In this document: one piece after another, positions 7,568 to 15,879 of the stretch
Layout: each line of letters opens with the position of its first letter
Numbering within the stretch: the stretch's first letter is position 1
Assembly: GCA_023229045.1 (NCBI GenBank)
Contig: JALOAB010000021.1
Span: forward strand, 1 to 18,736
Direction: 5' to 3'
DNA from: Fidelibacterota bacterium
GTDB lineage: Bacteria > Fidelibacterota > UBA2242
Length of the DNA stretch: 18,736 nt
Notes under the pieces: generated by a model
What the model saw: only the letters and a program-made list of their open reading frames with translations
The model's database searches: none
What the model was told of the DNA's origin: nothing
Program-made: the position numbers and the translations under genes

Positions 7568-8767
7568 TCAGCCTAGGCTTTCCAAACCAGCCTTAAAGCG
7601 CCGGATGCCCTCAATCAGGTTTTCCATACTGTTGGCGTAAGAAAAACGCAGGCACTCATCGCATCCAAATGCTACACCCGGCACTAAAGCTATATGAAAT
7701 TCTTTCAGTAAATATTCACATAACCGGATCGAATCATTAGTACCGACTTTATTTTTGTGATAATAACGTCCGACATTCGGAAAAGCATAAAAAGCTCCAT
7801 CCGGCAAAGGACATTTAATAAGCGGTATTTTTTGCAATTCACTGACTAAAAAATCGCGCCGTTTTTGAAACTCACACCGCATTCTCTCGATACTACCATC
7901 GTCATGATTCAGCGCGGCTACCGCGGCTTTCTGAGTGATCGAGGTGACGCACGAGGCATTGTGCTCCTGAACGGCTGAAGCCTTCTTGATGACTTCACGC
8001 GGTCCGGCGGCATAACCCAGTCGCCAACCGGTCATCGCATAGGCTTTTGATACGCCGTTGATGAGAATTGTATTATCACGCATAGGAGGTAAAACCTGGG
8101 CAATCGAATAATGTCGGGCTTCACCGTAAACTAATTTCTCGTAAATTTCATCCGAAATAACCGTCAGGTTGTGTTCCAGACAGACCTTACCGATAGCGAG
8201 CAATTCTTCTTTTGAGTAAACGGCGCCGCTGGGATTATTGGGAGAATTGAGGATCAACGCTTTGGGCTTCGCAAGGCTTTTTAAAACTGATTGCAGTTGA
8301 GCCGGGGTGAATTTGAAATTTGTAGTTTCATCAGTCGGAAGATAAATCGGCTTGCCGTCCAGCATTTCGACCTGTGAGGGATAACTGACCCAGTAGGGCG
8401 CCGGGATCAGGATTTCATCGCCCGGATCGCAAATGGCGGTCAGGATGGTAATGATGGCGGCTTTTCCGCCCGGCGAGACGATGATTTCGTCCGGAGTATA
8501 TTCCAGATCGTTATCGCGTTTGAGTTTTTCTGCGATTGCCTGGCGTAATTCCAGGATGCCGGCGGAAATCGTGTAGCGGGTAAAATTGTCGTCGATTGCC
8601 TGATGGGCGGCTTGCTTGATATATTCCGGTGTATTGAAATCCGGTTCGCCCACGCCGAAATTGACAATTGAATATCCTTCAGCGGTCATTTTCTTGGCCA
8701 TCGCGGAGACCGTCATAGTCGGCGAAGGTTTGATCGCCTGGGCTCGTTTGGAAATTGTAATTGGCAT
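7568..8767 (-). CDS. Class I/II PLP-dependent aminotransferase, aspartate aminotransferase-like
   Basis: A cytoplasmic fold-type I aminotransferase of 399 residues, normal for the bacterial I-gamma aspartate aminotransferase group. Visible features: SIVNFGVGEPDFNTP (33-47), YTISAG (65-70), the cofactor Asn in LNSPNNPSG (173-181), D206 with Y209 in SDEIYE, and the Schiff-base lysine K241 in INGVSKAYAMTGWRLGY. A late Arg in CLRFSYANS would bind the substrate alpha-carboxylate. A CAGGAG sequence 6-7 nt before the ATG supports the start. It is the last gene of a minus-strand operon with a two-subunit flavin dehydrogenase, 16 nt behind the DAO subunit, so it may process that enzyme's amino-acid product. 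Exact substrate specificity among Asp, aromatic, Ala or prephenate transamination cannot be read from the sequence. Confidence 0.88.
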   Translation of the reverse strand: MPITISKRAQAIKPSPTMTVSAMAKKMTAEGYSIVNFGVGEPDFNTPEYIKQAAHQAIDDNFTRYTISAGILELRQAIAEKLKRDNDLEYTPDEIIVSPGGKAAIITILTAICDPGDEILIPAPYWVSYPSQVEMLDGKPIYLPTDETTNFKFTPAQLQSVLKSLAKPKALILNSPNNPSGAVYSKEELLAIGKVCLEHNLTVISDEIYEKLVYGEARHYSIAQVLPPMRDNTILINGVSKAYAMTGWRLGYAAGPREVIKKASAVQEHNASCVTSITQKAAVAALNHDDGSIERMRCEFQKRRDFLVSELQKIPLIKCPLPDGAFYAFPNVGRYYHKNKVGTNDSIRLCEYLLKEFHIALVPGVAFGCDECLRFSYANSMENLIEGIRRFKAGLESLG

Positions 8768-8783
8768 AGAAACTCCTGAAAAT

Positions 8784-9932
8784 CTATTTTAATAATTCCT
8801 GTCCGCTAAAATTACGATAAAGACTTAACTGATTCAAAATTTCATGAAACTGATGATCTTTATTTGTTAAAATTTCGGCGACGATATCGCCTAATCCGGG
8901 ACCGATCATAAAGCCCTGTCCGCACATCCCGACTGCGAGAAATAAATTAGTGATTTCAGGCGTAAATCCAACGATCGGAAAGCCATCCGGCGTCATCGGG
9001 TAGAGTCCGCGCCAGGTGCGGCGCACACGCAGATGTCGCAGACGCGGATACAGACCCAGCATTCGCTTTGTCACCAATGGCAGGAAAGCCGAAGTGTTGT
9101 CACAATCAGTGCCAACGATTTTCGGCTCGGGTGTAATGCAAAAAACTACCTGCCCCTCAATATTTTGATAGAAATAGTAATTGCTTGACTCGCTGTCGGG
9201 TCGGACGTCGACTACCATCGGTTCAAAAAAACGCCTGACCGGTTCGGTGATGCCGCCTTCATGGCAATCCGGAAAAACCGGAAGGTCCAGGCTCAGTAAA
9301 CTGCCAACCTGGCGGGCGCTGGCGCCGGCGGCGTTGATAATCCAATGGCAACTGTAATTAGATTTACTGGTTACAACCTTTATGATTTTTGCTTTATCTA
9401 ATTTGAAACCGGTAACCGGTTCCTGGAATCTGAATTCAACGCCGCGCTGTCGCGCCAGTTGGTAATAAGCATCCACCACTTTCAAGGGTGAAGCGGAACC
9501 GTCTTCAGGAGAATAGGAGCCGCCGCGCAGATTTTCGGGATTAATACCCGGCGCTAATTGCTGAATTTCGGTCGAACCGATCCAGTCGATATTTAATCCG
9601 AGCGATCTCTGGAATTGGATCAGTTTCTTGAATATGTCCTCATTTTTATCATCGTAAACCGGATAAAGATAACCGCCGGCAATCCAATCGACGTCGAAAC
9701 CGTGCTCGATTTTCATACGTTTGATGATTTCAATCGTGCGTTGACAAATAGTAGCCTTAGCCGGATCGGAATGAGTTGCCCGGATGCCGCCGATTGCCGA
9801 CCGGTTCTGTCCGCGCCCGATGGAGGCTAATTCTTCCAGCACAACAACCTGCAGACCGCGTTGCGCCAGGTAAAAACTGAGTGGAGTTCCGATACTGCCC
9901 GCTCCGATTATCGCCACGTCATAGGTTTTCAT
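8784..9932 (-). CDS. FAD-dependent DAO-family oxidoreductase, catalytic subunit of a two-component dehydrogenase
   Basis: The 382 residues start with the dinucleotide-binding fingerprint VAIIGAGSIG (6-15) and a Glu at the end of beta-2 (VVLEE), the classic FAD-binding start. Later elements are INAAGASA (199-206), WRGLYPMTPDGFPIVG (307-322) and the C-terminal FAD motif GMCGQGFMIGPGLG (335-348). These place it with glycine/sarcosine oxidase, HcnC and the beta subunit of dye-linked L-proline dehydrogenase, which oxidise secondary or primary amines. The start codon follows the stop of the upstream Fe-S subunit with no gap (TGA then ATG), and GAGG precedes it, so the two are translationally coupled and likely form one complex. 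Electrons would pass to the partner subunit rather than to oxygen; this is inferred from the gene pair. The substrate is unknown; proline, hydroxyproline and sarcosine are the leading candidates. Confidence 0.85.
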   Translation of the reverse strand: MKTYDVAIIGAGSIGTPLSFYLAQRGLQVVVLEELASIGRGQNRSAIGGIRATHSDPAKATICQRTIEIIKRMKIEHGFDVDWIAGGYLYPVYDDKNEDIFKKLIQFQRSLGLNIDWIGSTEIQQLAPGINPENLRGGSYSPEDGSASPLKVVDAYYQLARQRGVEFRFQEPVTGFKLDKAKIIKVVTSKSNYSCHWIINAAGASARQVGSLLSLDLPVFPDCHEGGITEPVRRFFEPMVVDVRPDSESSNYYFYQNIEGQVVFCITPEPKIVGTDCDNTSAFLPLVTKRMLGLYPRLRHLRVRRTWRGLYPMTPDGFPIVGFTPEITNLFLAVGMCGQGFMIGPGLGDIVAEILTNKDHQFHEILNQLSLYRNFSGQELLK

Positions 9933-12002
9933 TCAAACCTCGCTCTCTTCGTTAGCGATAGCGGACATGGGAATTTCGACGCTAAGCGGTCGTTTAGTGC
10001 CGGGCGCGATAGTATTGATATCGATTCCGGCTTCCCTGAAAATACGCGGCAGGAGCGTCGAGCAATTCTTACCGCCGCAGGCGCCCATGCCGACCCTGAT
10101 CAGTTTTAGCTGGTTGATGTCACGGATATTATGCTCGCGAATAAAATCGCGAATTTCCTTAACCGTGACAAGTTCGCAATGACAGACAATGCCATTATCA
10201 GGTAAATATTCAAACTTGGCCTGCGGCAGAGGTTGACTGTCGGTTGCCGGCTGTACCCGAATTCCGGCAACCTGTGAGGCGTTTTTCAAAGTCGTTTTTA
10301 CATGCACAAGATGCGTTTTGAACTTTTTTATATAACGAATTTTAAGAATCTCACCGTCTTCCAGAAAATTGCCCGAAAGGTCGGTCAGCGCCAACGACTT
10401 TCCTACATTGAAGGTTGGCAGGAACTCATGAGGCAGTACAACTTCGGCGAAATGCTCGTCGATTTTGCGGGCTAAGGTGATCGCCAGACCCGGACAGATC
10501 AAAACGCACTGCATACATCCGGTACAACCACCGCGGTAGAAGGGCAAATCCATCAGATCGTTGCGATCGCCGCGCAGTTGGATGGCGTTAACCGGACAAA
10601 CCGAGGTGCATGGATTGCAGGGAATTTCCTCATGACAGCGGATGATCGGCTGGAAATTTTCGTCAAGAGAAACTGGCGCTGGTGGAAAAATTCGTCCCGG
10701 TCTGCTTTTCAGTATTTCAGCCTTTTGAGTAAAGCTCGGATCGATTGTAACGGCTTTGCCGAGTAGATTTGCCAGACGCCGGGCGGCAATCCGACCGCCG
10801 AACATTGCCGAAGAGGCTTCGGCTATCTCATCGGCATCGCCGGCTTTGACGACTGTAAAGCCGAACTTATTAGCCATCTCGAAAAACTCGTCAACCGGCG
10901 TCAAGCCGACGGCGATCAGTAATGTATCAACAAGAAAAGTCTGCGCCGTTTCCAGTAACGGTTGGAAATTATCATCAACCGCCGCGATCGTGACTCTTTC
11001 GACTTTATTGTGACCTTCCGTCGCAATGACAGTATGTTTGAGGTAGAGAGGAACGCCCATCCGCTGGATTTTGTCGGCGTGAACCTTATAACCAGAAACT
11101 TTTTCGAGAATATCGCAAATGCCAACCACCGTTATACCAGCCTGTAACGCATGGTAAGCCGCAATCAGTCCGACATTGCCGCTTCCGACGATGAAAACGC
11201 GCTGGCTGGCTTTGACCAGATCGCGATTCACCAGAGTCTGAAACGCGCCGGCGCCGAATACTCCCGGCAGATGATTGCCATTGAAAATCAGCGATTTTTC
11301 ACGCGCGCCCGGCGCAACTATCAATCCCCTGAAAGCGACGGTTGCATAATTCCGGTTATTGATAAATAATCCAACCTTTTGATCTTTATAAACTGCCACA
11401 ACGGTTGTGTTGGTAAAAATTTGTACATTGGCGCAAGATCGCAATTCGGATTCAAGTTTCTGCGCAATTTCAATCCCGCGCGTGCCGGCGTAGCAATCTT
11501 CGATCGAGCCGAAAAATTTATGCGTCTGCAGAAGAAGTTTGCCGCCTAACTTTTCCTTATCATCCACCAGGAAAACTTTAAAATTTAATTTCGCCAGCTC
11601 AAGCGCGGCAGTCAGACCGGAAGGTCCGCCGCCGATTACCAGTACATCGCAAGTCATTTCTTTCTTTGAATGACGGCTGAGGGGGCGATTATCCTCGGGA
11701 ATTTCGGCGATATGCCGCAGAGTCCTGATCTGCATCCCGGCTTTAAGCGGAGTCACACAGGATTTCTGCGGTAAACCATCGATAATTAATGTGCAATGCG
11801 AGCATTGACCGTTAGCGCAGAAAAGTCCCTGCGGTGTGTCGCCTCTTTGATGGATGGCAAATTCTTTATAATCTTGCGCGATTAGCGATGAAGATACCGG
11901 CTCACCTTCATAACCTTCTAATTCGATATCATTAAAAGTAAACCTTACTAATTTTCGGTCAGACGGAACCGTCAGAATCGGGTGCTGGTCTATCCTGGAC
12001 AT
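9933..12002 (-). CDS. Fused Fe-S/FAD/NAD electron-transfer subunit of an amine dehydrogenase (Fer2 - pyridine nucleotide-disulfide fold - 2x[4Fe-4S] - BFD)
   Basis: The 689-residue chain packs several redox modules. Residues 15-115 form a [2Fe-2S] domain with C62, C67, C70 and C82, as in HcnA or the sarcosine oxidase alpha N-terminus. Residues 118-420 form an FAD/NAD(P) domain with GGGPSG (124-129), the late FAD motif VDTLLIAVGLTP (358-369) and a second nucleotide site, GSGNVG (273-278). Two ferredoxin-like clusters follow: C456/C462/C465/C469 and C493/C496/C499/C503. The C-terminal BFD-type [2Fe-2S] domain has C607, C609, C642 and C647 (VCHCE and ACGGKNC). Relatives are HcnAB and the alpha subunits of dye-linked proline or opine dehydrogenases, which usually spread these modules over separate chains. 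AAAGGA lies upstream of the ATG. It is the first gene of the minus-strand operon. Confidence 0.87.
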   Translation of the reverse strand: MSRIDQHPILTVPSDRKLVRFTFNDIELEGYEGEPVSSSLIAQDYKEFAIHQRGDTPQGLFCANGQCSHCTLIIDGLPQKSCVTPLKAGMQIRTLRHIAEIPEDNRPLSRHSKKEMTCDVLVIGGGPSGLTAALELAKLNFKVFLVDDKEKLGGKLLLQTHKFFGSIEDCYAGTRGIEIAQKLESELRSCANVQIFTNTTVVAVYKDQKVGLFINNRNYATVAFRGLIVAPGAREKSLIFNGNHLPGVFGAGAFQTLVNRDLVKASQRVFIVGSGNVGLIAAYHALQAGITVVGICDILEKVSGYKVHADKIQRMGVPLYLKHTVIATEGHNKVERVTIAAVDDNFQPLLETAQTFLVDTLLIAVGLTPVDEFFEMANKFGFTVVKAGDADEIAEASSAMFGGRIAARRLANLLGKAVTIDPSFTQKAEILKSRPGRIFPPAPVSLDENFQPIIRCHEEIPCNPCTSVCPVNAIQLRGDRNDLMDLPFYRGGCTGCMQCVLICPGLAITLARKIDEHFAEVVLPHEFLPTFNVGKSLALTDLSGNFLEDGEILKIRYIKKFKTHLVHVKTTLKNASQVAGIRVQPATDSQPLPQAKFEYLPDNGIVCHCELVTVKEIRDFIREHNIRDINQLKLIRVGMGACGGKNCSTLLPRIFREAGIDINTIAPGTKRPLSVEIPMSAIANEESEV

Positions 12003-12174
12003 GATTTCCTTTGGGTATAATTGGAATTGAATACATATAGAAAGCGTCTAAATTTAAAGTTTCACGAGGATTTTTAACAAAGTTTTTACTAATTTTTTAA
12101 AATAATGCTGGACAGGGAAATTTCTTTATTCTAATTTTCAGGCAGATGCGAATAATTGCCAGGGAGTCAACCGG
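12003..12174 (+). promoter_or_regulatory. Divergent intergenic region carrying both operon promoters
   Basis: These 172 bp separate the minus-strand dehydrogenase operon from the plus-strand transglutaminase operon, so promoters for both must lie here or nearby. The region is AT-rich, with T-runs at about 12071-12097. For the plus strand a weak candidate is TGGACA (12109-12114) with TCTAAT (12130-12135), a short 15-bp spacer. No convincing -10/-35 pair was found for the minus strand. No operator-like inverted repeat stands out. Confidence 0.4.
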
Positions 12175-13629
12175 ATGAAAAATGTCATCAACCTCATTAG
12201 CTTGCTTTGCGTTGGAATGTTCCTGTGTTTCGGTGCGGACAATCCGACCGCTGATTATCGGACTTTAATTGAAAAAGGCGAGTTTACCAGAGCCGAAAAT
12301 GCCATTAACCGAGAGCTTGTTTCCAACGCTTCTCTGACTCCTTGCGCAAAGAGCGAATTGGAATTCGAACTGGATCGCATGCGACGTATCCGCCTCGATT
12401 TTAATAAAAACCAGGCTGAAATTGTCGATTATATTAAAAAATATATACATGAAGTTTCTCCGTCCGATCTCGCGCGCTGGGAATCTGAAAAATCGCTCGA
12501 ATATATGTTGATCGACGGTCAAAAAATGTACTTCAGCGAGGCGGCGGCGAACCTTTTCAGACTCGATAAAAACGCCCGGGCAATCAAGCGCAAAGCCGAC
12601 GCGGCGCAACCTTCAGACGCAAACCACAAGCCGCAACTCGACCTGGATGCGCATTGCCGGAAAATCGTGGATTCCGTCCAGAAGACCAATAAATCCAACG
12701 TTCTGCCGGTAAAAATGAAAATCATCCAAAGCATCGCCGTACAGCCGAATGCCGTGCCTGCCGGTGAAATCATCCGCTGTTGGATACCATTCCCGCGCGA
12801 AATTGACGGTCGTCAGATGAGTATCCGGATATTACGCACCGATCCGCAGATTTACATTTTAGCGCGCACCGATCAATCACTTCAGCGTACAATCTATTTT
12901 GAAAAGCCGGCGGTCAGAGATTCGATTACGTGCTTTTCGGTTAAATATACTTACGAAGTTTACGGCACATATACTCCGATAATGGTCGAGAAGGTGATTC
13001 CCGCTCAGCTGACGCCTGATCTGAAACCATTCCTGCAAGAAGAGCCACCGCACATCGTTTTCACCAGCGAAATCCGCGAACTCTCGCGCAAAATCGTCGG
13101 CTTTGAGTCCAATTCGTACCGCATTGCTCAAAAGCTTTTTGAATGGATTGACACCAACATTCCCTGGGCGTCGGCGCGCGAGTATTCCACGATTTATAAT
13201 ATTCCGCAATATGTTCTTGATAATCGTCACGGCGATTGCGGTATGATGACCCTGACATTTATCACGCTTTGTCGTCTGAATGGTATCCCGGCGCGCTGGC
13301 AATCGGGTTGGGAATTTCAACCGCCGCGCGACAGTATGCATGATTGGGGTGAGATTTACTTTGCGCCGTACGGCTGGGTACCGATGGACGTGACTTATGG
13401 TATGCGGGCAACTAAGGACGAATCCTTCCGGTGGTTTTATTTAAACGGAATGGACAGCTACCGGACGATTTTCAATGACGGAATATCGGCCGATTTCTAT
13501 CCGCTGAAAATTTATCCGCGATCTGAGACGATTGACTCCCAGCGCGGCGAAGTCGAGTGGAAGGGTGGTAATCTGTACTTCGATAAATGGAGATGGGAAC
13601 ATGACTGGGAAATTTTATCCGCGCCTTAA
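12175..13629 (+). CDS. Secreted transglutaminase-like (cysteine protease fold) protein
   Basis: The 484 residues begin with a signal peptide (MKNVINLISLLCVGMFLCFGA); no clear lipobox is seen, so periplasmic or surface location is likely. Residues 22-180 are mostly helical and charged, without a domain I recognise. Residues 180-275 look like a beta-rich domain with a PxGEIIRCWIPFPRE-type segment, common N-terminal to transglutaminase domains. The catalytic domain (about 300-410) has the complete triad: C355 in HGDCGMMTL, H389 in MHDWGEIY and D405 in VPMDVTYG. Bacterial members act as proteases or amide-modifying enzymes on envelope or peptide substrates; which applies here is unknown. AGGGAG upstream supports the ATG. 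It is the first gene of a unit with the cyclase 20 nt downstream. Confidence 0.82.
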   Translation: MKNVINLISLLCVGMFLCFGADNPTADYRTLIEKGEFTRAENAINRELVSNASLTPCAKSELEFELDRMRRIRLDFNKNQAEIVDYIKKYIHEVSPSDLARWESEKSLEYMLIDGQKMYFSEAAANLFRLDKNARAIKRKADAAQPSDANHKPQLDLDAHCRKIVDSVQKTNKSNVLPVKMKIIQSIAVQPNAVPAGEIIRCWIPFPREIDGRQMSIRILRTDPQIYILARTDQSLQRTIYFEKPAVRDSITCFSVKYTYEVYGTYTPIMVEKVIPAQLTPDLKPFLQEEPPHIVFTSEIRELSRKIVGFESNSYRIAQKLFEWIDTNIPWASAREYSTIYNIPQYVLDNRHGDCGMMTLTFITLCRLNGIPARWQSGWEFQPPRDSMHDWGEIYFAPYGWVPMDVTYGMRATKDESFRWFYLNGMDSYRTIFNDGISADFYPLKIYPRSETIDSQRGEVEWKGGNLYFDKWRWEHDWEILSAP

Positions 13630-13649
13630 TTTTCAGTAAGGGACGAATA

Positions 13650-15809
13650 ATGGGTGGCAATTCCAAAAAATTATTGATTAGCGCCGCTATCGCCTGTGGC
13701 ATTTTACTACTTACCGGTCTGCTTTTTAACAACGGTCTGATTCAACGCTGGGAAAATCAGGTGCAGGACATTTTATACCGCGATTTCCAGATCGAGCAAC
13801 ATCCATCAGAAACCGTGATAATTGCCATCGATCAGAACAGTCTTGACTTCTTTCAGGATAATTTCCAGATTCTCTGGCCCTGGCCGCGCGATATTTACGC
13901 CGTTGCGACCAAGTTTCTAAAAACCTGCGGCGCGAAAGTCATTCTCTATGATATTATCTTTTCTGCGCCGGATATTGACCGCGTTAACGTACAGGCTGAG
14001 TACGCCGATTCAGCCTTTGCCCGTGAAATGCTGGCAAGCGGCAATGTTGTTCTGGCGACTCAAATGGAAGATTCGACCCGACTCGGTGGCGAACGATTGA
14101 TGACCCGGTTCAATCGCATAATTACCTATAATATTCCGCAATGGATTGTCCGCGAATATCCCAGCATAACCGTTCCGATCATCCGTTTTCAGAAGGCGAT
14201 GGCTTATCCGGGTGCGGTCAACTTTTTCACCGATGTGGATGGTGTTTGTCGCAGGATTCCACTTTTGTTTGCGAAAGATGAACAGGTCGTGCCGTATATG
14301 GCGCTGGCGGCTGTGATGATTTACGATGATATTACTGTGGTTAATTTCGATTCGGTGCGGTACTCGATCATAGTTGGCGAGCATCGCGTACCGCTAAGGA
14401 GGGACGGATATTTCGATATTTTCTGGTATGGACCGGGCGGACCGGGAAATACCTTTAAATATGTCTCTTTTGCTCAACTGCTTAATTCTTATCTGCAAAT
14501 GCAGGAGGGACTGGAACCGGATATCGATCCGGCGATTTTTAAAGATAAAGCCGTCTTCATCGGCGCGACCGCCGCCGGTCTGCTCGATCTGAAAACTACG
14601 CCCTATTCACCAGTCGAACCGTATCCCGGAGTGGAAGTATATGCCACCGTATTCTCGAACATTGTGCGGGGCGATTACGTCCGCGATTTTCCGTTTATTG
14701 CCTGGTTGGGAATTGCGCTGGTGTTGACATGGTTGTTGGCATTTCTGTGGCAGAAGCTGAAAATCTGGCAAGCGGCATTGGTATCGCTGATTGCATTGTT
14801 GATCCCATTAATCGCCGCTGTTCTGGCGTTTCAGCATGGGAAGATTTTCATACCGGTTGTGATAACCGAGATCACTTTTATCCTGAGCGTCACCGTTGTA
14901 TTGCTGGTGAATTTTCTGACGGAAGGGCGTGAGAAGAAAATGATCAAGAAGGTTTTCAACCGCTACCTGCATCCGACGGTGGTTGAAAATCTGACCAGAA
15001 ATCCCGAACGTCTCGAAATGGGCGGCAAGGAAATTGTGGCAACGGTGATGTTTTCCGATTTACAGGGCTTCACCGGGATTTCGGAACTCTTTTCACCGCC
15101 GGAGATAGTAGGCTTCCTGAATCAGTATTTTACAAAAGTTGAACAGATTATTTTCGAGAATAACGGAATGCTCGATAAATATACCGGCGACGGTATCATG
15201 GCGATCTTTGGCGCTCCGCTGGAAACTCCCGCGCATGCTATCCTGGCTTGTAACGCCGCCCTGGGATTTAAAAAATTGTCAGAATTAAACATCAAGGCTA
15301 AAAACCAATCTATTCCATTGATTACGCGCCTCGGGATTAACAGTGGTAATCTGGTTGTCGGCAATATCGGCTCATCAAATCGCATGGATTACACCGCCAT
15401 CGGTGATACGGTTAATCTTTCGGCTCGTTTGGAGGGCGTCAATAAACTTTACGGAACTCAGAATATTATTTCCGAAACCACTCATGCTTTGGTAAAAGAG
15501 CATTTCATCTGTCGCGAATTGGATCTTATACGAGTTAAAGGACGGGAGAAACCACTGGCAATTTTTAACATTATTTGCACCATCGCCGATCTTACTGCGG
15601 AAATCGAAAAATTGCTGGAATTAAATACCAAAGCGATGCGTCTCTATCGCGAACGTGAATTCAAAGCCGCCGGACTGGCTTTTCTGGAAATGAGCAAACA
15701 ATTTCCCGACGATCCGGTCAGTAGAGTATTCGGCAAACGCTGTGCCCGGTTAATCAACGAACCGAAACTTATCGACGGCGATGGCGTGTTCAATATCACA
15801 GTCAAATAA
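13650..15809 (+). CDS. CHASE2-domain class III adenylate cyclase, membrane-bound
   Basis: The 719 residues show TM1 (about 8-27), then a large extracytoplasmic CHASE2 sensor (about 35-335; TVIIAIDQNSL, WPWPR, ILYDIIF, FIGATAAGLLDLKTTP), then three helices (about 349-367, 373-394 and 399-423) and a cytoplasmic cyclase domain. Catalytic residues are intact: metal ligands D470 (MFSDLQGF) and D514 (KYTGDGIMAIFG), purine-specifying K510 and T582 (DYTAIGD), transition-state N589 and R593 (NLSARLE). Lys plus Thr/Asp at the two specificity sites indicates ATP rather than GTP, so cAMP is the expected product. Residues 650-719 form a TPR-like tail (YREREFKAAGLAF, FPDDPVSRVF) usual for these enzymes. 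GGGA before the ATG supports the start. It lies 20 nt after the transglutaminase gene. The sensed signal is unknown. Confidence 0.92.
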   Translation: MGGNSKKLLISAAIACGILLLTGLLFNNGLIQRWENQVQDILYRDFQIEQHPSETVIIAIDQNSLDFFQDNFQILWPWPRDIYAVATKFLKTCGAKVILYDIIFSAPDIDRVNVQAEYADSAFAREMLASGNVVLATQMEDSTRLGGERLMTRFNRIITYNIPQWIVREYPSITVPIIRFQKAMAYPGAVNFFTDVDGVCRRIPLLFAKDEQVVPYMALAAVMIYDDITVVNFDSVRYSIIVGEHRVPLRRDGYFDIFWYGPGGPGNTFKYVSFAQLLNSYLQMQEGLEPDIDPAIFKDKAVFIGATAAGLLDLKTTPYSPVEPYPGVEVYATVFSNIVRGDYVRDFPFIAWLGIALVLTWLLAFLWQKLKIWQAALVSLIALLIPLIAAVLAFQHGKIFIPVVITEITFILSVTVVLLVNFLTEGREKKMIKKVFNRYLHPTVVENLTRNPERLEMGGKEIVATVMFSDLQGFTGISELFSPPEIVGFLNQYFTKVEQIIFENNGMLDKYTGDGIMAIFGAPLETPAHAILACNAALGFKKLSELNIKAKNQSIPLITRLGINSGNLVVGNIGSSNRMDYTAIGDTVNLSARLEGVNKLYGTQNIISETTHALVKEHFICRELDLIRVKGREKPLAIFNIICTIADLTAEIEKLLELNTKAMRLYREREFKAAGLAFLEMSKQFPDDPVSRVFGKRCARLINEPKLIDGDGVFNITVK

Positions 15810-15879
15810 AATGGACTTGATTATTGTGCAGAATAGAGCGAATTTCCGGCATAATAAAATGAAAGCAAGAGGGAGAAAT

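Noticed and set aside
7570..7579. Palindrome AGCCTAGGCT at the convergent junction as a bidirectional terminator
   Set aside because: Ten bases with no loop and no T-run on either side; it is part of the aminotransferase 3' end.
12877..13341. Antisense open frame of 154 codons within the transglutaminase gene (minus strand)
   Set aside because: The plus strand encodes an intact catalytic triad here; the antisense product is rich in Arg and lacks any motif.
15781..15879. Extended start of the M48 protease gene inside the cyclase gene
   Set aside because: A GGGAG site and a clean signal peptide mark the ATG at 15880; the extension would put 33 polar residues before the signal peptide.
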